The notes below the pieces were generated by a model, which had not been told where the DNA came from, did not search any database, and saw only the letters and a list, made by a program, of their open reading frames with translations. This document shows, one piece after another, positions 1 through 11,280 of a DNA stretch of 64,000 bases. Origin of the DNA: Plotosus lineatus (lineage: Eukaryota; Chordata; Actinopteri; Siluriformes; Plotosidae); NCBI GenBank assembly GCA_024760905.1, contig CM045735.1:26871249-26935248 (forward strand), written 5' to 3'. A program made the translations under genes and the position numbers. Position 1 is the first letter of the stretch. Every line of letters begins with the position of its first letter.

Positions 1-817
1 CTAGCTGCTCATGCTGGACAAGCAAGACATTATAAATTGTAAGTAGAAGACGAAGAGAATGTTCAGGCATAGTTCCAGTGAACACAGATATAATTACTGA
101 ATGTGCTCTTGTGTCAAACTCCTGTGGTTAGACTACACCCCCCCATGTACAAACTTAGACATTGCACAATTTAGTTGTCATTTCACATATTGTACTGGGT
201 CAAAAGAATAAAAAGCCTCCAATATTTCAAAAGTAAGTGAAACATTGTTTAAAGTGACAGTGTCAAGATTTTTCACAGGCATTTATAAAAAGAAAACCTT
301 TTGCCATAATTCCAGTGAAAAGATTTTTGTATATTTATATGATGCTTTTTAAAACACGCAATTCTCGTAATTCCCGTAATTCCCACTCGAACAGAAGATT
401 TCCTCCAAAATCAGAATCCCAGCTGATGAATAGTGACTTATTCAGGGGAACTGCTACATATAAACAAATATATGGCGAGTGCAGAACACAAAAACAATGC
501 AAGAAAGTGCTGTACAATCGGAGCATTTTTCAATCTAAAGATATAATTCAAGTGAAACAGAGATTGAATTCGCAGTTTAAAGGCCCTCAAAGGGAAATGC
601 CCACCTAAACCAATATGAGCCAGATTTTGAGCATTACACGCGAAACTGAGGATGAACCAGACAAGCAATTAGAGATAATAAACCTCACAACATTAACTGG
701 TACTTGATCCCTGGATGTCTGCACTTTTTTGTGCTTCCCGCAGACATAAAATTTTGAAAATCAAGTGTCTACTCAGACAACAAAGAACTGCGTATAGCCT
801 GTGTGTAATACATTGAA
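1..817. other. unassigned non-coding DNA
   Basis: AT-rich sequence with only short chance open frames. I see no recognisable protein, RNA gene or complete repeat here. Confidence 0.5.
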
Positions 818-955
818 CATCAACAGGGCTGCAGGACCAGTTCAGGTGTCGGGATGGACCCTGAAATCATGCGCTGACCATCTGGCAGGAGTTTTCCTAG
901 CCATTTTCAACCTGTCCTTGCAGCTTGCTATGGTCCTTGTCTGACTCAAGTCCTC
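818..955 (+). mobile_element. Rex1-like LINE fragment (reverse transcriptase, early part)
   Basis: The plus strand reads AAGP.. [17 protein letters not shown] and then [11 protein letters not shown]. This resembles the segment upstream of RT motif 1 in Rex1/CR1-type fish LINEs (AAGPDGV..LK.CADQLA..F..IFN.SL). Only about 45 codons remain, and a (GATT)n stretch follows at about 956-980. It is a dead fragment. Confidence 0.55.
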
Positions 956-1088
956 CATTGATTGATTGATTGAGTGATTGATTTTATTTTATTTCAACAT
1001 TCACAAATAATACTCATACATATCACGCACTCACTCACACTTAACACAGACATCAGTTCTTTTTAAAAGAACATTGAAACCACAACTA

Positions 1089-1366
1089 TGACTTGTATGA
1101 TAGGTTGGACAGGAAGGAGGGAGAAAATGATTTATACAGGTTAACACAGCAGAGAAATAGAGATGGGAAAGACGTGCCGCAAGTTAGAGTGATAAAGGAC
1201 AGAGAGGGAAATGTATTGACTGATGACAGAAGTGTGCTGGGAAGATGGAAAGAGTACTTTGAAGAGCTGATGAATGAGGAAAATGAGAGAGAAAAAAGAG
1301 TAGAAGGGGTGACTGTTGAGGACCAGGAAGTAGCAAAGATTAGTAAGGGTGAAGTGAGGAGGGCAA
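1089..1366 (+). mobile_element. RTE-type LINE internal fragment
   Basis: Ninety codons (YDRLDRKEGENDLYRL ... KISKGEVRRA) are almost identical to the stretch at about 58783-59055 in the long RTE ORF of this window. The match stops abruptly at both ends, inside coding sequence. The right side then runs into unrelated sequence at about 1367, so this is an internal fragment and not a normal 5'-truncated insertion. Confidence 0.85.
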
Positions 1367-1751
1367 AATCTCACGACTTCACATATTGACTACTGAGCGC
1401 GCTAAATTCCCCGCGGCACTGATTGGCCAAGCAATGTAATGTGATCATCTGCAGCCAGTGACGGCCAAGCGGGGCGTGTCATCACTAATTGACATGATGA
1501 GTCAGGTGTGTCTTGACCTCCGTGGCAGAGGCTCCACCGAACCCCTGAGACCGACTCACCGAACCCCTAGGGTTCGATTGAACCCGGGTTAGGAACCACT
1601 GTTTTAAAGTACGTGTATTGATTCTGAGCCAATGATTTTTCATGCTGTGTTAACAATTTTGTTGAGTTTAGCTTTGTTTTGAACAGACAGGTTACCAAAG
1701 ACGCATTGTACAAAAGTTTTGTATAAGAGAACCATGAGTGAACAATCAATT

Positions 1752-2694
1752 CTAAGTGTTTAAACGACAAAGGAAGTACAACCTCTGCTGACCTTTCTTG
1801 TAAACATAGTCAACATTATCATTCCAGGATAATTTCGAATCAAAAACAGTGCTTAAATATTTGTATGTGTTCACAATTTCAATATCTTCATTGTTGATTG
1901 AAACAGGGTCCAAAGAATTACAAGAATTACTGAAATCTATAACCATTTCTTTTGTTTTTTTAGTAGTCAAGATCAAAAGTTATCTTTACACCAATTTGTA
2001 AAATTAGAAATTTCATTTTTATGGTCAAGGTCAGCAGAATTAAGAAGTGAAACAATAGTGGCATCGTCAGCAAATTTGATGTTAAAACAGTTTGATACCT
2101 TACTGACACAATCGTTGGTGTAAATGACAAACAGAATGGGTGACAAAACACAACCTTCTGGTGCTTCAGTGGACAGGCTGGCAATAGAGGACTTCATTCC
2201 ATTTACAGTAACACACTGAGGTCTGTCAATCATGAAAGCATTAATCCATGTGATTAAGTTACTGTTTACATGCAAATTGGAAAGTTTTAACAGAACCAGA
2301 TGAGGTGAATAGTGTTAAAAGCAGAAGAGAAGTCAGCAAAAAAATTTCTAACGTATGCACCACTGGTTTCTAGATGTTTGTTGATGAGGTTCAGGAAGGT
2401 TAGGGTAGAGTCATCTGTACTCCTTCTCTGTTGGTAGGCAAACTGGACTGGATTGAGTTGATTTTCAACTTCTTGCATTAGTAGCTTTGTAACAATCCGT
2501 TCAAGGCACCTCATGGCTACAGACGTGAGTGCAACTGGGCGGTAGTCATTACACACTTTGGGATTTGGTATCTTCTGTGGTGGAACATTGTGAGATGTTT
2601 TCCATATGACAAGTATCTGATGATGTAGACTTGAACAAACGTCTCTTTGTGTGCTTGCTTTTCTCTTGGCATGTTTAAGATCTTCCAAGCTCAA
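1752..2694 (-). pseudogene. Rex1/CR1-clade LINE reverse transcriptase remnant
   Basis: Three minus-strand frames read in order as one reverse transcriptase: NDYRPVALTSVAMRCLERIV, then VQFAYQQRRSTDD and ADFSSAFNTI (2694-2290), then GCVLSPILFVIYTND and NIKFADDATIV (2275-1975), then TKKTKEMVIDF, YKYLSTVFDSKLSW and KKGQQRLYFLCRL (1976-1752). The motif order and the TKKTKEMVIDF block are typical of Rex1-type LINEs. Frame changes at about 2285 and 1975 break the ORF. The endonuclease and the 3' end are missing. Confidence 0.75.
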
Positions 2695-2933
2695 TATGCA
2701 GTGAACATTTTTTGACAGGTAAGCAAAAACAGATTTCTTAAAAGAATTGTTTTAAAGGTTTTTATTGGATTGTTTTTCTAGCAAGTACAAGCCTGCCAGT
2801 ATTGTAACCAATAATTTTCATTCTGAACCAATTTTTTTTTCCAATTCAATTTGTTCACTACTTGGTAACTCAACTTCTGTAGAACTATAGAATATATTAT
2901 CCTATATATTATTATACTATATATTCGGTAGAA

Positions 2934-3204
2934 GCACTTTATTGTTCACAGGGAAGGCACTAGATCATGAAGAAATCGTAGTCACTGTTGGAGAGTCGGA
3001 GAAACTCGAAAATCAAACTAAAGTGGGAACTGGTGGAGCACGGAGCTGAGAGCCAGAGAGATCACGGGGAAGAGGGGCAATCTTCTAGCACTGGGATGAG
3101 CACTCTGCTAGTCTTTATAGTCCGTGATTAAGTGAACTCAGGCATGTGTGTGTTTAGAACTCCACCCGTCTGTGAATTCAACGCGCACAGACAGAAAGAG
3201 AGCG

Positions 3205-3236
<32 letters not shown>

Positions 3237-3477
3237 GCCAAAACCAGAGTCTCTCACAACACAGACCATAACATAGCGTACTGTATTCAATAATATTTTC
3301 ACTTAATTTGCAGACTTATGGTATGAGTTACGGTACTGTTAACGTCTGTTCAAAAGACGACGGAACAGATTAAGACCATTTACATTATTTGTAATGGGAA
3401 AATCAGATTCATAATTCGAGCAAATCGGAATCCGAACAGCCTTCTGGAACGGATCAAGTTTGAGTACTGAGGTTCCA

Positions 3478-3480
<3 letters not shown>
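2934..3480 (-). mobile_element. pogo/Tigger-like DNA element, shorter copy
   Basis: This is an inverted relative of the left part of the element at 55014-56345. Shared blocks are the terminus (CAGTGG.ACCT..GTACTC, read from 3480 leftward), the AACGTCTG/ACGACGGAAC stretch, an AG/CT-rich microsatellite, ACCAGAGTCTCTCACAACAC, and AGGGAAGGCACTAGA near 2955. The right end abuts TA at 3481. The left end near 2934 has no clear terminal repeat, so the copy is probably truncated. No transposase is visible. Confidence 0.6.
3207..3236. repeat. (AG)n microsatellite
   Basis: About 15 AG units lie inside the 2934-3480 element. The related copy at 55014 has a (CT)n tract in the corresponding place. Confidence 0.95.

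Positions 3481-3548
<68 letters not shown>
3481..3548. repeat. (TA)34 microsatellite
   Basis: This pure TA run lies between two pogo-type elements that end at 3480 and start at 3549. Both families target TA, so the tract may be a preferred insertion site. Confidence 0.97.
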
Positions 3549-3551
<3 letters not shown>

Positions 3552-4295
3552 TAAAACCTCCGCTGACGAACGCTTAAGCTCACGATCTTTTCGCCTCAAG
3601 AACATTAAATTTGCGAGCATATAGTCTCTGCTGACGAACTAGTTTTCGGCGGACGAATCAAACCACGCGGTCGAACAGCGCCACGGTGGCGGCCACGAGA
3701 AGCTGACGCACGCTCATGGCGTCACAATTCGTCACCCCCTTTCTTTGAGTGCGGAAGTGGTTTGTGTTTGCTAGACATTTTGGACCATATTGAGTGTACT
3801 TTTGCTATTATGGGACCGAAAAAGACCCCACCACAGGCGGAGATCATTGAAAAACACGAACGAGGTGTGCGTTTGTGTGACTTAGCGTCCCAGTACCAGT
3901 ACGCTAAGTCTACCATTGCTCCCATCCTTAAGAACAAGGACGCTATTAAGGGTGCGTGTGTGGCTAAGGGTGTTTCCAAACAGTAACTCCCTCCCTCCTC
4001 CTCCCACTCCATTCCATCAAGCCATCAACTACCATCACAAAGGTAAATAAAACGACTTTATTATACAGTACAGTTTATTTCTTTAATTACAATACAATAG
4101 CACATTTATTATACATAAAATAAGGTATATTTTTGTGTAGTTTTAAGGCTTATTTAGTAGAAAATTATGTTTTATGGGGACCTGGGAACGGATTATTCTC
4201 ATTTTAATGGTTTCTTATGGGAAATAAATGTTTGGAAGACGAACTTTTCGCCTTACACACACTTTCTGGGAACCAATTATGTTCGTGAGCTGAGG

Positions 4296-4302
<7 letters not shown>
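3549..4302 (+). mobile_element. pogo/Tigger-like transposon, internally deleted
   Basis: The element starts CAGT.AAACCTC..CTGACGAACG and ends in the imperfect complement (GTTCGTGAGCTGAGGTATCACT). It is flanked by TA, as expected for the Tc1/mariner superfamily. It keeps a short pogo-type N-terminal ORF (3810-3986) but not the DDE catalytic core. The tail at 4030-4290 is AT-rich non-coding. Confidence 0.75.
3810..3986 (+). pseudogene. Tigger/pogo transposase N-terminal helix-turn-helix remnant
   Basis: Fifty-eight codons begin MGPKKTPPQAEIIEKHERG and continue through VRLCDLASQYQYAKSTI to KNKDAIKGACVAKG. This matches the CENP-B-type/PSQ helix-turn-helix that opens Tigger transposases and binds the terminal repeats. 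The frame stops at TAA just after this domain, and no DDE domain follows. It is therefore a DNA-binding fragment of an internally deleted element. The Met is chosen because MGPKK is the family's usual start. Confidence 0.75.

Positions 4303-4334
<32 letters not shown>
4302..4334. repeat. (TA)n microsatellite
   Basis: About 16 TA units directly follow the pogo-like element. With the tract at 3481-3548, they indicate insertion into a pre-existing TA repeat. Confidence 0.95.
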
Positions 4335-4338
<4 letters not shown>

Positions 4339-4932
4339 CCACTCAAACACCGGCCAAGCGCCAGAAAAAGGTAATGACATTGGATGTCTCTTCTGAAGAA
4401 ATAAGACTTTCTCCTGAAGAAACGACAGTTTCCTCTGAAGTGCTTGAAGAGTAATAATCATCTGAACTGTTATAACAAGCTATAGTATTAAAGTATTTTT
4501 CAATTATTATTCCAGTACAGTACCTAAGTTAATGGAATGTTTGTGTGTGTGTGATTTTATGTACTGTGTTGTTTTATGTTCTTTTTGTTATTGTCTGTAT
4601 TTTGGGGGACTTTGATTTTGGCAGCTGTGCTCATCTAACTCTGTTTTCTTTCTCCTCCAGGCTGAGGGGCGTAGTTGAGCTGCTCGTGGCTCATACCTGA
4701 ATTCACTCTTCTCATCTACGCCCAATAAACACAAGCAAGCTCACCTCTGCACCAGAAGATTAATTCACATCACTTGTACTGTATTCTTTAACTCTGTTCT
4801 CTGCCCGCCCCGACTGAAGGGCATGGCTGAGCTGCTTGGGCTGAATGCAGTTCACCTCAGTGAAAGCACGCTGTTTAAGTCATGTTGTAAAAGTTGACCA
4901 AATACAGTTTGAGCAAAACACAATGTGTAGAG

Positions 4933-5138
4933 CAGGGGTTCCCAACCAGGGGTGCAAGACATCGTTCCAGAGGGTGCGAGAAGCAAGGCTGTAACTTTTG
5001 AAATAAATATCTTCTTTTGATAAAATTTAGTATGATTCCACATCTTTTATCCTTGAACAAAGTATAAAATGTAGGGGGTGCAAGGTCAGAGCAAAATCTT
5101 TTCAGGGATGCAGGAGTAAAAAAGTTTAGGAACCACTG
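4933..5138. mobile_element. hAT-like MITE with 8-bp target duplication
   Basis: The element begins CAGGGGTTCCCAACC and ends GTTTAGGAACCACTG, short inverted termini of hAT type. It is flanked by GTGTAGAG (4925-4932) and GTATAGAG (5139-5146), a 7-of-8 match that fits the 8-bp duplication made by hAT transposases. At 206 bp without a coding frame, it is non-autonomous. Confidence 0.75.
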
Positions 5139-5149
5139 GTATAGAGGAA

Positions 5150-6640
5150 ATTAACACACTCCTCAGCACTTTCCCCAATGACAATACCCCTATCACTCTT
5201 CTGGGAGACTTTAATCTTCCCTCTGACAAGCGCCAGTCCTCTTGCCTTCTCCCTCTTATTTTCTCCTATTCTTTAAATTTTAATAACTGTTCTCAAACAC
5301 ACAAAGATAGGAATCTCTTAGATCTTGTTTTCAGTCGTCCCGTTCTAGTCACAGGCATAAATTCCACTCCACTACACATCTCTGATCACCACTTGGTTTC
5401 CTTTACTATCAACTTACCTATTCTATCTAACACTAGCTCTCAGTTTTCTTCCCCCACTTGACAAAACTTCCACACGGTATCTCCTTCATCTGTTGCTTCC
5501 TGTACTCTATCTTAGCTTCCTAACCCAGTCTCATTTTCTTCCCTAACACTTGAATCTGCTACTGACACTTTTCTCTCTTCATTCTCTGCTTCCATGGATC
5601 TCCTCTGCCCTTTGTCGACAAAAGCCAAGAAGATTTCTTGTGTTGCTCCTTGGCTCTCGGAACTACAGTACTTTGAAGCAATCATAGACAATTCAGAGCA
5701 GCTGAGAAGAAGTAGAAGAAATCTCAAATTGAATCAGATATGGTTTCCTACCATGCTCTTCTATCATGTTGACTTCTTCAATGGGAAGATGAAACAAATC
5801 TGTGAGAAATTTACTCCCACTTCAACTCCTGCACTACACAGCGTAAATTCCACTTCCCTTGCACAATTTTCCAGTCTCACAAATGAAGACAATCCAGCAA
5901 GCCATTTCATCGTGCAATCCTACCACCTGTCACAGGATCCAATTCAATCCTCAATACTCCAGACTATCCCCCAAGACCTTCCATTTACATGCACTGTCAA
6001 TCAATGACTCCATATCATCTGAACAGGTACCAACAGCATTCAAAAGAGCCAGGGTCTTACCTATCTTAAAGAAACCCTCTCTGGATATACTGGACATCAG
6101 CAACTACAGACCAATATCACTTTTTTCTTTCCTTTCTAAAATTTTTGAGCACACTGTTTATAACCAAATATCTTTTGCAGAATAACCTCCTTGACTCTAA
6201 TCAATGTGCACATTCCACAGAGACTGCACTCTTGGCTGTTACAGAAAAGCTACATGCTGGAAGATCAGCTAAGATGTTGTCAGTCTTCATCCTGTTTGAC
6301 CTTTCAGTAGCATTTGACACAGTCAACCACAAGACATTCTTGTCCACCCTTAGGAGTCTATGAATTTGGGGCATATCATGGCAGTGGTTCGCTTCCTACC
6401 TGGAAGGTCACTTATATGAGGTTATATGAAGGGGATCCACATTCTCTCCATGGCAAATTTCAACTAGTGTTCTCCAGGGCTCAGTTCTTGGTCCTCTTCT
6501 GTTCTTTCTTTAAACTAACTCCCTTGGTGATGTCAATCCTCATATGGGTTCTTATACCTCTGCTATGCAGATGACACTCAACTTATTCTTTCTTTTGCTC
6601 CCTCAGACACTGATGTTTCTGCCTTGATCTTTGCATGTCT
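5150..6640 (+). pseudogene. L2-type LINE, heavily decayed (endonuclease to reverse transcriptase)
   Basis: Plus-strand frames give, in order, an endonuclease piece (LLGDFNLPSD at about 5200, then NLLDLVFSR and ISDHHLVSF up to about 5410), a linker, RT motifs (RVLPILKKPSLD.. SNYRPISLFSFLSKIFE at about 6045-6150) and STETALLAVTEKL .. LFDLSVAFDTVNH (about 6217-6330). Later pieces cover the SVLGPLLF-like region. The order and the STETALL/DLS.AFDTV motifs are those of L2-clade LINEs. Several frameshifts and stops make it non-functional. Recognisable sequence fades after about 6640. Confidence 0.7.
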
Positions 6641-7086
6641 TGCACGTAACTCCTCATGGATGACAAATATGTCTTTTTTTTTTTTTGCTTTCTTAGTCAA
6701 AAAGGTTCCCGACCCCTGGACTCGGAGTATAACTTCTGGATGGGATGCTAGTCAATCGCAGGTTACCTTCCCAGTATATTTTTACTGGTACCCATTTATA
6801 CTGCTGGGTGAACAGAGGTACACTTGTGGTTGAGACCTTGCCCAGGGATCTTAGTACAGTGGGGGGGTCAAACTGGGATTTGAAGACACAACCTCCCGAT
6901 CATGAGTGCAGCACCTTAACAACTAAGCGCCCCCCCACCCCACACACACACACACCAAGGGGAAACTGTAAAATGCATCTAAACTCTTCTCTGTTCTGAC
7001 TCCAAGGTGGTGGATGGTGGAATAAACCAAGGCACATTTTTTTTAATTGAAAAAAATCACGAGGCACACCACCAGAAGAAAATGTT
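6641..7086. other. unassigned spacer with repeat scraps
   Basis: Non-coding. At 6698-6725 there is GGTTCCCGACCCCTGG, which resembles a hAT-type terminus, but no partner could be placed. A short CA tract lies near 6940-6955. Confidence 0.3.
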
Positions 7087-7431
7087 CAGTTCATTTTCTG
7101 TACCCGCTTAATCCTAGTTTGGGTCACAGGGAGGCTGGTGCCCATCCCAGCCAACTTCGGGTGAGGGCAGAGTACACCCTAGACAGCTCGCCAGGCCATC
7201 GCAGGGCAGAAACACACTGATGGCTTTGCAGCCTACTCTTGTCAAAAGCCAGCAATGGTTCTTTTACATGCCTCACACCATAGACAGTGGGAGACATGGC
7301 CGGCCTTTAATAACCCAGTTAGCTGCATTGGGGGGGGACGGGGACAGTGACAACCTTGTGGAGAGTAGGACTCGAACACCCAACCTTTGGATCAGCGATC
7401 CAGTGCCCTATACCACTAGACCGCCACTGCC
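7087..7431 (-). mobile_element. full-length tRNA-derived SINE (family A, L2-like tail)
   Basis: Read on the minus strand, it starts with a tRNA-like head (GTGGTCTAGTGG A box, TTCGAGTCC-type B box), then a body with GGCCATGTCTC and AGGCATGTAAAAGAACCATT. The 3' tail contains TGTC.AGGGTGTA and ATTAAGCGG, of the type shared with L2 LINEs. It is flanked by a perfect 15-bp duplication, CCAGAAGAAAATGTT (7072-7086 and 7432-7446), so it is a fairly young LINE-mediated insertion. Confidence 0.9.
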
Positions 7432-8036
7432 CCAGAAGAAAATGTTAAAAAATGAAACTCTGTAGCCTATTGACAATATAAAGTTGTTCTCATCAAAGCG
7501 TCATGAATAGGAATCAAATAAACACAAAGAAAGGGTATTTTATAATTTCTCATATTTCGAGTTACTCAAATGTAAAATCTGCACCAGTTTAGATGAACAT
7601 AGCGCTGATATCCTGGAAAGAATTGAAGAAAGACACACACGAAGCTCTTCCTCAACAGATCTCAGTTTTTCTCTGTTTTTAGATTTATAGCATGCCCAGA
7701 TGCCTAGATTTATAGCATATAGATAAAAGCTCACCTCACACAGATATGTAATATAAAATAGGAGCAATGTCAAAATAGCTTTGTTTGCCAGAGTGGGGAA
7801 CTCTTTGGTAGTAGCCAACCAAAAACTGTCCAAAGGTAGATCAGCAAAGCTTTGCTTTAAACCACAATTTTGTCTCAGTTCAGTTAGTTTATCCTGCTCC
7901 TGTAAAGTCATGTCCTTTCCATCAACTGATGCGATGCTATATGGGTCCCTTGTACAGTCAAGGCATTCAGTGGAGTCTGAGGAGAAATAAAATTACATCT
8001 TCTCCTCACGAGTTTTTAAATGTTGAACTACTCATC

Positions 8037-8288
8037 ATCATCATCATTTTCTGTAACCGCTTAATCCTAATTTGGGTCGCGGGGAGGCTGGCGCCCATCC
8101 CAGCCAACTTCGGGCGAGGGCAGAGTACACCCTGGACAGCTCGCCAGGCCATCGCAGGCCAGAAACATGCTGACGGCTTTGCAGCCTACTCTTTAAGAAA
8201 GTCAGCAATGGTTCTTTTACATGCCTCACACCATAGACAGTGAGAGACATGGCCCGCCTTTGATAACCCAGTTAGCTGCACTGGGGGA
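8037..8288 (-). mobile_element. SINE family A, 5'-truncated copy (L2-like tail)
   Basis: Same body and L2-like tail as 7087-7431, preceded on the plus strand by (CAT)n. The tRNA-like head is missing, because the match stops after the CAGTGCAGCTAACTGGG block. This is consistent with 5' truncation during target-primed reverse transcription. Confidence 0.85.
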
Positions 8289-9034
8289 TGTTGAACTACT
8301 ATCTCACACAATACAGGGCAATCTTGCCAATTGCTTGGTGAGCATGAACATTTCAAGATTGCCATTTCCACATGTTTTTCCCAGAGTTGCACCTTTGAAC
8401 AGAATCCATTTATTTTATCTGTATTTGTAAACAGGTTTTAATTTTGTCCTTGCATTACTGTGTTCAGTTCATTCAGATGATGGAAATAGAATTAGAATCT
8501 TGACTTTTCAAAAACTTCTGCATCACTGTCACAGTATAGTCTCGCTAATCACAATACCATTGTCACTGCCACCTGATGTATCCATGCAGCACTAATTCTC
8601 ATCTCAAAATACAAAATAATTAGCTACCTGCTGTGCAGAAGGCAATGGCAAACCACTGCACTATCCTTGACAAGAAAACCTTCATGAAGATGATAATCAA
8701 GGCGTTATCCTTCATGGCAGGTCGCCAAGAGTCGTCCCATGACTCGGAAGGTACCAGACCAGACCAGCTACCTGCTGCCACCTAATGAAATGGATAAGTA
8801 TTACATGGTTACTCTGCCGATCATTTGACAGCACAGACACTATTCAATGATACATTATTCACAGATAATAATTCATTCGTTTTCAAAAACATTTTTTTGA
8901 GAACAATTAAGTAAAGTTGGATAATTTCCTATGGCACACTAGACAATATCTCATGGCACACTAGTGTGCCATGCGGCACAATGGTTGAAAAACACTATTC
9001 TAACAAACCAGTACAAGGATATAGTCACTGATAG

Positions 9035-9092
9035 AGACTTTAAAGCACTTGTGTAAGAGTGTCTGCTAAATGCTGTAAATGTAAATGTGTAG
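9035..9092 (+). mobile_element. LINE/SINE 3'-end fragment
   Basis: TGTCTGCTAAATGCTGTAAA followed by TGTAAATG is the familiar 3' end of a widespread fish interspersed repeat. Nothing upstream can be assigned. Confidence 0.4.
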
Positions 9093-9163
9093 CTGCACAA
9101 TTCGAGTTGTGGTTTGGAAAGCCTATATAAAAGCTCAAAATGTCCACTACTGTTCGTCGAGTG

Positions 9164-10027
9164 CAGTGCTTCTCAATTATTTTCTGTGGCACCCCCTCTA
9201 GGAATACCCCCCCCCAGCCAGTGATTATAAATAGTATTATTTGTCTGTAAAATTGTTATTAGTACACCTCTGCATACCATTGTATTTTTATAAACATTAA
9301 AAACAAACAAAAAAAGAAATATAGTTCAACTTACAAGAAAGAAACACTTCAGTAACATTTTTAATCTGTAACAGAAAAGATTTAAAGTGCACCAACGTGC
9401 TTGAAATTAAAAAAATACATAGAAATTTTTCCAATGCAGCCATGAGGGGGTTGGGGGGGCACAAACAAGTGTCCGCTCTCACGCCGGTCCTAAGCCCAGA
9501 TAAATGCAGAGGGTTGCGACATGGTTTGGACATGTAAAGAAGAGGGATAGTGAGTATATCGGTAGTAGGATGCTGAGGTTGGAACTACCAGGCAGAAGGC
9601 CAAGAGGAAGACCGAAGAGAAGATTTGTGGATGTGGTGAAGGAGGACATTAAGGTAGTTGGAGTAAGAGTAGAAGAAACAGGATACGGTGAGACGGAGGC
9701 GGATGGTTTGCTGTGGCGACCCCTCAAGGGAAAAGCTGAAAGGAAAAAAAGAAGATGACAGAAATTTTTCTTTGTTGTTTCTTGAGAGGTTGATTTCTGT
9801 ACTTCATATAGTTTTCTTGTGCGAAAAACCGCTGCACCATAGCACGACAATGAGAGCACCACTGCTAACTAGTGGAGTGGAGATGCAATTACATTTAATT
9901 CTTTTACACTATTTCAGAAAAGCATGTTCCCCAGCGTCGTACGCGCTCCCCCGCATCATAGTAACCCCCCTCCTCCCTGGCATCATACCCCCCAAGGGAG
10001 GCACACCCCACTATTTGAGAAGCACTG
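9164..10027. mobile_element. hAT-like element interrupted by an RTE fragment
   Basis: The left end CAGTGCTTCTCAATTATTTT and the right end ATTTGAGAAGCACTG are inverted. The flanks are GTCGAGTG (9156-9163) and GTTTAGTG (10028-10035), a 6-of-8 match. Runs of C/G next to GGCACCCC and GGCACACCCC mark both ends. No hAT transposase is visible. The middle holds a foreign RTE fragment (9478-9765). Confidence 0.6.
9478..9765 (+). mobile_element. internally deleted RTE-type LINE
   Basis: CTCACGCCGGTCCTAAGCCC and CAGAGGGTTG (9478-9512), which I associate with the 5' region of fish RTE elements, are joined directly to the last part of the RTE ORF (TWFGHVKKRDSEYIGSRM .. GRRPRGRPKRRF, 9513-9735) and the 3' end (GCTGTGGCGACCCCT.AAGGG). 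Nearly all endonuclease and RT sequence is missing. The ORF end matches 60278-60484 closely. Confidence 0.65.
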
Positions 10028-10035
10028 GTTTAGTG

Positions 10036-10856
10036 TACATCACAATTCCTTATCACTCCAACAATGTTTCTAGGCAATTGGTATGGTGGAAGGGTTGCGC
10101 ATCAGTGAGATCAGGAGGCATATTATTGTGTGCAGATTTTTTGCTTTACTTTTGTGTGTTTTTTCTTGAAGCCAACAGGCCAAAACAATTTAGCCATAAT
10201 AATCCAGTTTTGGGTGCCAGAATAAAAATTATGTCAAATTATGGTCTCAAAATTTTGAATGTCTTCTGCACAGAAATCAAATGATGGAATTTCATCAACT
10301 AATAATTTATTTTTAATAAAAATTGGTTAGAGATGCCACAACGTAGGTGACAATGCCTTAACCGTATACGTGTTGTAGGCCACTAGGACCTCTTCCATCC
10401 TTGTCAAGGGGAGTGCTAACCTTCTCTCCTTTCATACAACACATAATGTAAGCCTACGTATTTCCTTATATAAGCGACGTAATGCAAATAAATATCTTCT
10501 TCATGGTAACCTTTTCTACTCCATTTTCAACTTGCAAATTGTAACCTGTTTCGACCCATAAATATAAAATACATTTTATTTTCAACACAAACTGAATTAA
10601 ATGTATGATATGCAGTTGGTATCCTCGTCTTTTTTTCCGCTGCCCAATAAACTCTTACTGTCGCGCAATGCATTACTTATTTCACTCGAAAGGCTTTTAA
10701 GCCAATCACATTGAGGAAACGCATGACGTTTCCGGAGCGTGTGACGTTTTTACGGAAGTAAAAATATGCGATGGGATGGCGTCTTTCTACTTTTCGGTGT
10801 ACAAATTTAAAGACAAGTGTTTTGGAGACACTGCCTTTACTGGATCGTCAGTGAAA
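10036..10856. other. unassigned non-coding DNA
   Basis: No protein or known element is recognised. Near 10450-10500 a TATATAAG is followed by CAAATAAATA, which is LTR-like, but no paired copy or terminal motif supports this. Confidence 0.4.
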
Positions 10857-10926
10857 TTCATTCATTCATTTATTTAATTTCCGAACCGCTGAATTCTCAA
10901 TCGGGTCATGGGGAGATGGCGCCCAT
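10857..10926 (-). mobile_element. SINE/LINE L2-like tail fragment
   Basis: ATTCATTTATTTAATTTCCG, GAACCGCTGAAT and GGGGAGATGGCGCCCAT are the inverted 3' tail of the L2-like family. Only the tail is present. Confidence 0.55.
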
Positions 10927-11061
10927 AGTCAGTGAAATGTTGAGACAAATTGAGCGTGTGGCTGGATAATAATAAACATGCTTGATTTAATAGTACGCTT
11001 TATTGCTTTCCGTTGAAAATATACCATTTACGGAAAATATAGATATTTAAACCATTTGAAG

Positions 11062-11280
11062 CAGTGTTCTTTTCCTTTCGGCTGTTCCCTTCAGGGGTCG
11101 CCACAGCAAACCATCTGCCTCCATCTCACTCTATCCTCTGCAGCTTCTTTTCTTCCACCAACTACCTTCATGTCCCCTTCACTCCATCTATTAATAAATG
11201 CATAATGCCTCTGCAGCTTCTTTTCTTCCACCAACTACCTTCATGTCCCCTTCACTCCATCTATTAATAAATGCATAATG
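11062..11280 (-). mobile_element. RTE LINE 3' fragment with a 73-bp tandem duplication
   Basis: TTCCTTTCGGCTGTTCCC and TTCAGGGGTCGCCACAGCAA (11075-11112) are the inverted RTE 3' end, running into the last codons of its ORF (CCATCTCACTCTATCC...). A 73-bp unit starting CCTCTGCAGCTTC then occurs twice in tandem, at 11135-11207 and 11208-11280, with essentially no difference. Confidence 0.8.

Noticed and set aside
10330..10520. Possible solo LTR (TATATAAG, then AATAAA-like signal)
   Set aside because: No matching second copy, no clear TG..CA ends with a target duplication, and no neighbouring retroviral or gypsy sequence.
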